From: DTU036 sp964346475
Lineage (GTDB): Bacteria; Bacillota; Clostridia; Peptostreptococcales; Acidaminobacteraceae
Reading direction: 5' to 3'
NCBI GenBank assembly: GCA_964346475.1
Contig: CAYFUM010000001.1
Span: 47,876-111,875 of the forward strand
DNA length: 64,000 nucleotides
The position numbers were made by a program, and so were the translations under genes. Every line of letters begins with the position of its first letter. Within the stretch, counting starts at the first letter, position 1. The notes below the pieces were generated by a model. The model made no database searches. It was not told the DNA's origin and worked only from the letters and a program-made list of their open reading frames with translations. Of the stretch, positions 59,309 through 64,000 are shown one piece after another.

Positions 59309-59997
59309 TGAAGATAGCTATAATAGGAGCCATGAAGGAGGAGACCAGTCTCCTCCTTGAGCACTTGGAGCATAGCCAGCTAGAGGGAAAAAACCTCTAC
59401 CCCTATCATCGGGGATTTTTTCATGATAATGAGCTTTTAGTTATGAATACCGGCATAGGCAAGGTCAATGCAGCCCTGTGCAGCCAGCGGCTTATAGACC
59501 ACCACAGGCCAGACCTCCTTATCATGGTAGGAGTGGCGGGAGCTATAGAAAGACTGGCAATAGGAGATGTGGTTCTAGCCAGCAAGGTGGCCCATCATGA
59601 CCTTGACCCCCAGTTTCTCTCTGACCATGCTCCCTACATAGATCCTAGCAGTGGGGGGTATTTTTCCTGCGACGCTGAGTACCTTCAGCTGGCCATCCAG
59701 GCTGTAGCTGATCTTGAGCTTGACTACAAGGTCTTTACAGGTCCCATGGTAAGTGGTGAAGCCTTCATTGACTCCCAGGGCAGGGAGGAGATAATAGAGA
59801 ACTTTAGACCCCTCAGTGTAGATATGGAAACAGCTGGAGCTGCCCATAGCTGCTACAGGTCTGAAACCCCCTTTATTGCCCTCAGGGCCATTACAGACAC
59901 CGAGGATGAAAGTGGCCTTGACCACTTTGAGAAAAATTATAAACTAGCCAGAGAAAATGCCCAGTATCTGCTAATGGAAATCCTTAAAACCCTATAG
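59308..59997 (+). CDS. mtnN: 5'-methylthioadenosine/S-adenosylhomocysteine nucleosidase
   Basis: A 229-residue PNP-type nucleosidase that splits the SAM by-products MTA and SAH. It has KIAIIGAMKEETSLLLEHL, VMNTGIGKVNAALCSQRLI, MVGVAGAIERLAIGDVVLA, a conserved MVSGEAFIDS, DMETAGAAHSCYR (Glu at the ribose) and ALRAITDTED (catalytic Asp). It links to the SAM economy set by metK. The start overlaps the lipoprotein stop (TGATG). Confidence 0.95.
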   Translation: MKIAIIGAMKEETSLLLEHLEHSQLEGKNLYPYHRGFFHDNELLVMNTGIGKVNAALCSQRLIDHHRPDLLIMVGVAGAIERLAIGDVVLASKVAHHDLDPQFLSDHAPYIDPSSGGYFSCDAEYLQLAIQAVADLELDYKVFTGPMVSGEAFIDSQGREEIIENFRPLSVDMETAGAAHSCYRSETPFIALRAITDTEDESGLDHFEKNYKLARENAQYLLMEILKTL

Positions 59998-60015
59998 ATT
60001 TGGTTTTTGATGGTA

Positions 60016-60021
60016 TATAAT
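60016..60021 (+). promoter_or_regulatory. Probable -10 element for the flavin reductase-mscL-fau operon
   Basis: TATAAT inside TGGTATATAAT, 26 bases before the flavin reductase start. There is no clear -35. Confidence 0.4.
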
Positions 60022-60046
60022 AAATCTATATGATAAAGGAGGTACT

Positions 60047-60532
60047 ATGCTAGCACTCGAACAATCCAGGCTCTACCTGGAGCAACTAACCAAGGGGAGC
60101 TTTCTAATATCAGGGACTGGAGACAAGACCAATATCATGACCATCGGTTGGGGCTCTATGGGATATTTGTGGAATCGCTTTGTAGTAATGGTGGCGGTTA
60201 GAAAGACCCGTCATAGCTACGAGATCTTAAAGGATGAGCACTATTTCACTATTTCTGTTCCTAAAAAAGGAGAGTTCTCTAGGGAGCTTAAATTCTGTGG
60301 GGAAAATAGTGGAAGGGACCTGGACAAGATCAAAGATCTGGCTCTGGGTATTGAGGAGGGTAGCATTCCTGTACCCCATCTAAAGGGAGCCCAGTTTAGC
60401 CTGGAATGTAGGATCCTTTATAGGGAGGAAATAAATCCTGAAAATCTCCACGGTGAGATAAAACAGGAGACCTATCCTGATGGGGACTATTCCGTTATGT
60501 TCTACGGAGAAATACTTAATATAATTGATTAG
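60047..60532 (+). CDS. Flavin reductase family protein
   Basis: A 161-residue FMN-binding split-barrel protein with NIMTIGWGSMGYLWNRFVVMVAV, RHSYEILKDEHYFTISVP, and a GENSGRDLDKI loop, typical of the flavin reductase-like/FlaRed family common in anaerobes. In rubredoxin-using anaerobes such proteins pass electrons to FeS or thiol partners; the exact role is unknown. AAGGAGG precedes the ATG. mscL follows after 8 bases. Confidence 0.88.
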   Translation: MLALEQSRLYLEQLTKGSFLISGTGDKTNIMTIGWGSMGYLWNRFVVMVAVRKTRHSYEILKDEHYFTISVPKKGEFSRELKFCGENSGRDLDKIKDLALGIEEGSIPVPHLKGAQFSLECRILYREEINPENLHGEIKQETYPDGDYSVMFYGEILNIID

Positions 60533-60540
60533 GGGGGATT

Positions 60541-60981
60541 ATGTTTAAAGAGTTTAAGGAGTTTATCGATAAGGGTAATGCCATGGATATGGCTATAGCT
60601 TTTATTCTAGGGGCTGCTTTTACAGCCATTGTCAGTAGCATGGTGGAGGATTTAATTATGCCAATAATTAGCCTTCTGACGGGGGGAATTGACTTTTCCC
60701 AATACTTTTTGACCTTCGATGGCACAAGCTATTGGAACCTGGCAGAAGCCCAGGAGGCAGGTGCAGCAGTTTTTGCCTATGGGAATTTTCTAAATGCCCT
60801 GGTGCAATTTGTCCTAATTGCCTTTGTTCTTTTTCTTATAGTAAAATCCCTTAATAGTATGAGAAAAGAAGAGGTTGAGGAGGTTACTACCAAGGAATGT
60901 AACTTCTGTAAGAGTGAAATTCCCCTGGAAGCCACAAGGTGTCCCCATTGTACTAGTGAGCTGGCTGGAGAAGAAGCCTAG
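60541..60981 (+). CDS. mscL: Large-conductance mechanosensitive channel with C-terminal zinc ribbon
   Basis: A 146-residue osmotic safety valve. It has MFKEFKEFIDKGNAMDMAIAFILGAAF (first helix with the conserved gate), the periplasmic loop, the second helix (LNALVQFVLIAFVLFLIVKSLN), and an added C-terminal C-x2-C/C-x2-C module (CNFCKSEIPLEATRCPHC). Classical MscL ends with a helical bundle; the zinc ribbon replaces it. GGGGGATT lies before the ATG. fau starts at the next base after its stop. Confidence 0.95.
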   Translation: MFKEFKEFIDKGNAMDMAIAFILGAAFTAIVSSMVEDLIMPIISLLTGGIDFSQYFLTFDGTSYWNLAEAQEAGAAVFAYGNFLNALVQFVLIAFVLFLIVKSLNSMRKEEVEEVTTKECNFCKSEIPLEATRCPHCTSELAGEEA

Positions 60982-61530
60982 ATGGTTGACAAAAAATCTC
61001 TGAGGGCAGAGCTTAGAAAATCCCGAGGAGCCCTTGGCGAAAAAAACCGTATAGAACTTTCTAACCAAATATGGCAGTCTATTAAGTCCATGGAGGAGTT
61101 CAAAAAAGCCAAAAAAATTGGTGTATATCTGGACTTTGGCAGTGAGGTCAAGACCACGGACTACCTCTTAGAACTCCTTGGTAAAAAGGAAGTCTTCGTT
61201 CCCAGGCTAAGGGGAAGAGAAATGGACTTTGTTGAATTTTCCGGCCTTGTCAACATGAAGGCAGGGGCCTTTGGTATCCTGGAGCCCCAGGAAGGAAGGG
61301 TGGTCGATCCTAGGGAGCTGGACCTTATGTTGGTGCCTGGACTAGGCTTTACCCTAAAGGGTGGTAGGCTTGGCTATGGTGGAGGCTACTATGATGGCTA
61401 TATGCCTAAGACCAGGGCTAATTTATTTGCCCTAGCCTTTGAAGTTCAAATAAGGGATGACATCCCTCTTGAGAGCTGGGATTATCCTATCCATGGACTC
61501 ATTACTGAGAAGGGTCTTTACCGTTTTTAG
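60982..61530 (+). CDS. fau: 5-formyltetrahydrofolate cyclo-ligase
   Basis: A 182-residue enzyme converting 5-formyl-THF to 5,10-methenyl-THF with ATP. It has KSLRAELRKSRGAL, VFVPRLRGREMDFVEF, VPGLGFTLKGGRLGYGGGYYDG (nucleotide/folate site) and FALAFEVQ. It directly abuts the mscL stop codon, so the three genes from 60047 form one operon. A strong terminator follows. Confidence 0.93.
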   Translation: MVDKKSLRAELRKSRGALGEKNRIELSNQIWQSIKSMEEFKKAKKIGVYLDFGSEVKTTDYLLELLGKKEVFVPRLRGREMDFVEFSGLVNMKAGAFGILEPQEGRVVDPRELDLMLVPGLGFTLKGGRLGYGGGYYDGYMPKTRANLFALAFEVQIRDDIPLESWDYPIHGLITEKGLYRF

Positions 61531-61555
61531 TTATTAGATAAAAAAATTTTTATAA

Positions 61556-61598
61556 AAAACCTCCTAGATCCCAAAGTTTGGGGCCTAGGAGGTTTTTC
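61556..61598 (+). terminator. Terminator of the fau operon
   Basis: A long stem AAAACCTCCTAG...CTAGGAGGTTTT with an inner CCC/GGG, ending in T5. It is one of the strongest hairpins in the window. Confidence 0.9.
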
Positions 61599-62085
61599 TT
61601 ATCCTAAGGAAATCTAGCGCCTTTTATACTCTTCGTATTTTGACTTTATTTAGTTACCTATATTTCCAGCCCCTTGGAAGATTTAGCTGTCTTGCCCTTT
61701 TATTTAAAAATCCAGCTGGTCCTTTAGAGTTGCAGTCAAGTTATAGAAAAATAGAGGCTTGGGATTTAGACAAGATAATTTTTATGACAACCATTTGGGG
61801 AGAGGCAATTTTTAAGTTTAATAAGAATGGATATAAACTATTTGAAATAAATAGCTGCTTTCTGTCCCTAGGAAACTTACTAGTGGGCTAGAACTAGCAA
61901 CTCTGGGATTATTTATCCAGGTTTTTCCAGGCTCAAATAAGGAAGAACACCCTGTAAAGGGCAAGGATTGATCCACTTAGAGGCTTGATAGTAAAAAGGG
62001 CTATTTAGCGTATTTGTAAATTTGACTTTAAAAAATCTTCGTTTTCATGTAAAATAGTTTCATAAGATATTTAAAGGAGGAAAAA
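61599..62085. other. Intergenic region before the oxygen-defence cluster
   Basis: About 490 bases without a supported gene. It is AT-richer than its surroundings. An 83-codon frame (61640-61891, TTG start) has no ribosome site and resembles no family I know. TTGACT at 62022 and TAAAAT at 62050 lie 22 bases apart, too far for a normal promoter, though TAAAAT may still be the -10 of the rubredoxin gene. I see no clear operator. Confidence 0.5.
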
Positions 62086-62250
62086 ATGCAAAAATGGATT
62101 TGTACGGTATGCCAGTATGTCTATGACCCAGAAATTGGCGATGAAGATAATGGCATTGCCCCAGGCACAAGCTTTGAAGATCTACCAGACGATTGGACAT
62201 GTCCCGATTGTGGCGTAGAAAAAGACATGTTCGAACCCTACGAAGATTAG
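62086..62250 (+). CDS. Rubredoxin (copy 1)
   Basis: A 54-residue iron protein: QKWICTVCQYVYDPEIGDED, then WTCPDCGVEKDMFEP. The two C-x2-C pairs (C6/C9 and C39/C42) bind one iron. It carries electrons to superoxide reductase or rubrerythrin, both encoded just downstream. AAAGGAGG is ideally spaced. The protein is close to copy 2 at 62676 (same length, near-identical 5' end), so the two arose by duplication. Confidence 0.96.
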   Translation: MQKWICTVCQYVYDPEIGDEDNGIAPGTSFEDLPDDWTCPDCGVEKDMFEPYED

Positions 62251-62260
62251 GAGGAAACCC

Positions 62261-62650
62261 ATGACAAAAGTTGGTGAAATTTATAAATGTGATTTATGTG
62301 GAAATATAGTTCACATGCTCCACCCAGGTCAAGGAGAACTGGTCTGCTGTGGTGAGCCAATGATTCTTCAAGAAGAGCAAAGAGCTGAAATGAAGAATGA
62401 AAAGCATGTTCCTGTAATAGAGAAGGTTGAAGGTGGCTACAAGGTGACTGTAGGTTCTACCCTGCATCCCATGGTAGATGCCCACTATATCGAGTGGATT
62501 GAACTTCAGGTACCAGGCCAAACCCTGATTGCCTTCCTAGAACCAGAAATGGAGCCTCAAGCTGAATTTAAGACAGATCTAGAAGCTTTGGCGGCTAGGG
62601 AATACTGCAATCTCCATGGTCTATGGATAAACGATAATCCAGAGGGTTAA
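62261..62650 (+). CDS. Desulfoferrodoxin (superoxide reductase)
   Basis: A 129-residue protein that reduces superoxide to hydrogen peroxide. The N-terminal desulforedoxin domain binds iron through C-x2-C and CC (YKCDLCGNIV, VCCGEP). The C-terminal domain has the catalytic Fe(His4)(Cys) site: KHVPVI, STLHPM, DAHYIEWIEL and EYCNLHGLW. It lies between two rubredoxin genes, its electron donors, with GAGGAAA before the ATG. Confidence 0.96.
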   Translation: MTKVGEIYKCDLCGNIVHMLHPGQGELVCCGEPMILQEEQRAEMKNEKHVPVIEKVEGGYKVTVGSTLHPMVDAHYIEWIELQVPGQTLIAFLEPEMEPQAEFKTDLEALAAREYCNLHGLWINDNPEG

Positions 62651-62675
62651 TTACTTTACTTAAGCGGAGGAAAAA

Positions 62676-62840
62676 ATGCAAAAATGGATTTGTACAGCAT
62701 GTCACTATATCTACGATCCTGCAGTGGGTGATGAGGACGGTGGTATTGCTCCAGGAACAGCCTTTGAAGATATTCCAGAAGACTGGGTCTGCCCTGTGTG
62801 TGGTGTAGAAAAGGATATGTTTGAGCCCTACGAGGAATAA
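62676..62840 (+). CDS. Rubredoxin (copy 2)
   Basis: A 54-residue rubredoxin: QKWICTACHYIYDPAVGDED and WVCPVCGVEKDMFEPYEE. About 18 bases around the start, from GGAGGAAAAAATGCAAAA on, are identical to copy 1, including the ribosome site. The two copies differ at scattered residues (for example TVCQYV against TACHYI). Both keep the four iron cysteines. Confidence 0.96.
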   Translation: MQKWICTACHYIYDPAVGDEDGGIAPGTAFEDIPEDWVCPVCGVEKDMFEPYEE

Positions 62841-62853
62841 GAGGTATATATAA

Positions 62854-63342
62854 ATGAATAAGGATTTATTGAGAGGCCTGGTGGAGCAAATTAACCTAGA
62901 GCTCCAGTCAGCCTATATCTATTTTGGTATGGCTAGCTATCTAGAGGAAAACGATTTTCCTGGTTTTGCCCATTGGATGAAGGTCCAGGTCAAAGAAGAA
63001 GTAAGCCATGCTATGAGAATTTATGATTTTCTGCAAGAGCGTGGTGAGCATATAGAAATGCTACCCTTTGAAAAGGTAGATGTAGATTATAAAAGTGTAC
63101 TGGATGTCTATGAGAAATCCCTGGTACATGAAAAATTCATAACTGCAGCTATAGACAAGCTCGCCCACAGTGCCCACGAACTAAAGGACTTCTCAGCTAT
63201 GGGAATGCTCCAGTGGTTTGTAGATGAGCAGGTCGAAGAGGAAGACCATTTTGGTGGTGCTGTAGTCAAGCTAAAAATGGCAGATGGCAAGGGTTCAGCC
63301 TTGCTCATGCTAGACAGAGAGTTTGGTAAAAGAGAAGAATAA
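62854..63342 (+). CDS. Ferritin
   Basis: A 162-residue four-helix ferritin. Iron-site residues are visible in NLELQSAYIYFGMASYLEE (Glu), VKEEVSHAMRIYDF (Glu, His) and QWFVDEQVEEEDHF (Gln/Glu). It is the non-haem, bacterial ferritin type (Ftn). It stores iron and limits Fenton chemistry, which fits its place between superoxide reductase and rubrerythrin. A weak AAGAGGT ribosome site precedes the ATG. Confidence 0.95.
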   Translation: MNKDLLRGLVEQINLELQSAYIYFGMASYLEENDFPGFAHWMKVQVKEEVSHAMRIYDFLQERGEHIEMLPFEKVDVDYKSVLDVYEKSLVHEKFITAAIDKLAHSAHELKDFSAMGMLQWFVDEQVEEEDHFGGAVVKLKMADGKGSALLMLDREFGKREE

Positions 63343-63348
63343 AGACCC

Positions 63349-63377
63349 TGATAGGTGGTCCCTAGGACCACCTATCA
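63349..63377 (+). other. Perfect long hairpin without T run
   Basis: A 13-bp perfect stem TGATAGGTGGTCC/GGACCACCTATCA with loop CTA, between ferritin and rubrerythrin. No T run follows (ATTAAAGAGG), so it is unlikely to be a normal terminator. RNA processing, stability or an operator are possible. Confidence 0.7.
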
Positions 63378-63394
63378 ATTAAAGAGGAGGATTT

Positions 63395-63967
63395 ATGTCT
63401 GTTAAAGGAACTAAAACTGAACAAAATTTACTTAAGGCTTTTGCCGGTGAATCTCAAGCCAGAAGCCGCTATGAGATGTTTGCAAAAATTGCAAAAAAAG
63501 AAGGCTACGTACAGATTTCAGAAATTTTCATGGAGACTGCTAGAAATGAATTTGAGCATGCCAAGCGCTTTTTCAGATTCCTAGAGGGCGGTCCAGTAGA
63601 AATAACAGCCATGTACCCTGCAGGAATCGAAGGGACAACCCCAGAGAACCTCAAGGCAGCAGCTGAAGGGGAAAATGAGGAGTATACCATCCTCTATCCT
63701 CAATTTGCTGATATCGCCAAGGAAGAGGGATTCCCAGAAGTTGCAGCAGCCTTTAGGGCCATAGCAACAGTCGAGCTTGCCCACGAAACCCGCTACCTAA
63801 AGCTTCTCGAAAACATAGAAGAAAACAAGGTCTTCAAAAGAGAAAACAAGGTAATGTGGAAATGCCATGTTTGTGGTTACCTACATGAGGGCTATGAGCC
63901 ACCAAAGATGTGCCCCAGCTGTAAGCACCCCCAGGACTACTTCTTTATTAAAGAAGAGAACTACTAA
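63395..63967 (+). CDS. Rubrerythrin
   Basis: A 190-residue peroxide-reducing protein. It has a di-iron four-helix domain (AFAGESQARSRYEMFAKIA, ETARNEFEHAKRF, ATVELAHETRYLKLL, with the Glu/His ligands) and a C-terminal rubredoxin domain (WKCHVCGYLHEGYEPPKMCPSCKHPQDYF). It removes the hydrogen peroxide made by superoxide reductase. AAAGAGGAGG precedes the ATG. The terminator after it ends the cluster. Confidence 0.97.
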   Translation: MSVKGTKTEQNLLKAFAGESQARSRYEMFAKIAKKEGYVQISEIFMETARNEFEHAKRFFRFLEGGPVEITAMYPAGIEGTTPENLKAAAEGENEEYTILYPQFADIAKEEGFPEVAAAFRAIATVELAHETRYLKLLENIEENKVFKRENKVMWKCHVCGYLHEGYEPPKMCPSCKHPQDYFFIKEENY

Positions 63968-63976
63968 GAAAGTCAA

Positions 63977-64000
63977 AAACCTAGCTAGTCTAGGTTTTTT
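63977..64000 (+). terminator. Terminator of the rubrerythrin cluster
   Basis: AAAACCTAG/CTAGGTTTT stem with loop CTAGT, running into T6 at the window end. Confidence 0.85.

Noticed and set aside
61640..61891. 83-codon frame with TTG start
   Set aside because: It has no ribosome site, an AT-rich composition unlike its neighbours and no recognisable family, so I describe it only as part of the gap.
1..64000. tRNA, rRNA, CRISPR, insertion sequence or prophage
   Set aside because: I looked for T-loop-like text, direct-repeat arrays, transposase or integrase motifs and phage genes by eye and found none.

Overview
The window reads as the chromosome of an anaerobic, low-to-mid GC Firmicute, most likely a Tissierellia/Peptoniphilaceae-type or related clostridial organism. 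This is inferred from gene content and style, not from a search. The evidence is strong GGAGG ribosome sites with many TTG and GTG starts, arginine written mostly as AGG/AGA, T-box and S-box leaders, a V-type ATPase in place of an F-type operon, and an oxygen-defence set of rubredoxins, superoxide reductase, ferritin and rubrerythrin. Most of it is ordinary housekeeping chromosome packed into tight operons with overlapping stop/start codons. I see no phage, insertion sequence, CRISPR array, tRNA or rRNA.

Layout. 1-6.5 kb: end of a coiled heptad protein, then rpmE, tdk, a YqhQ-like protein, prmC, prfA, a Sua5/TsaC protein and rpiB. 6.5-14.9 kb: a complete nine-gene V-type ATPase operon (G/H-I-K-E-C-F-A-B-D) whose K ring keeps all five sodium ligands known from Enterococcus hirae. 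14.9-25.1 kb: HD hydrolase, ABC-2 exporter with a nitrilase-like protein, amidohydrolase, a barnase-like lipoprotein with its barstar inhibitor, murA, patatin, phosphohexomutase and an AEC transporter. 25.1-32 kb: rlmH, SAM-riboswitch-controlled metK, recD2, comF, hpf and an M20 peptidase. 32-39.4 kb: a PurC-like/MurE-like pair, dnaX-ybaB-recR, a membrane MutS-like ATPase and an exo/endonuclease-like protein. 39.4-45 kb: an SDR gene broken by two TAA codons, an old-yellow-enzyme-like protein, a Nudix hydrolase, an aminotransferase and a decarboxylase. 45-51 kb: YdcF-like, lepB, the c-di-AMP receptor gene, holB, ricT, trmN6-like, rsmI and a probable selenocysteine-containing ArsC/Spx-family protein. 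51-58 kb: lpd, GIY-YIG, T-box-controlled metG, tatD, rnmV, rsmA and recU. 58-64 kb: a DnaA-box cluster, glutaredoxin, a TlpA-like lipoprotein, mtnN, flavin reductase, mscL, fau and the oxygen-defence cluster.

The dnaX-ybaB-recR, darA-holB-ricT-trmN6-rsmI and metG-tatD-rnmV-rsmA blocks are the set that lies near the replication origin in Bacillus. The DnaA-box cluster at about 58.3 kb fits an origin-proximal location.

Most worth following up: the in-frame UGA at the redox-cysteine position of the ArsC-like gene, with a plausible bacterial SECIS hairpin; the barnase-like protein that appears to be made as a lipoprotein next to its inhibitor; the translationally coupled PurC-like and MurE-like ligases, both divergent at key motifs; the SDR frame interrupted only by two TAA codons; and the DnaA-box cluster.
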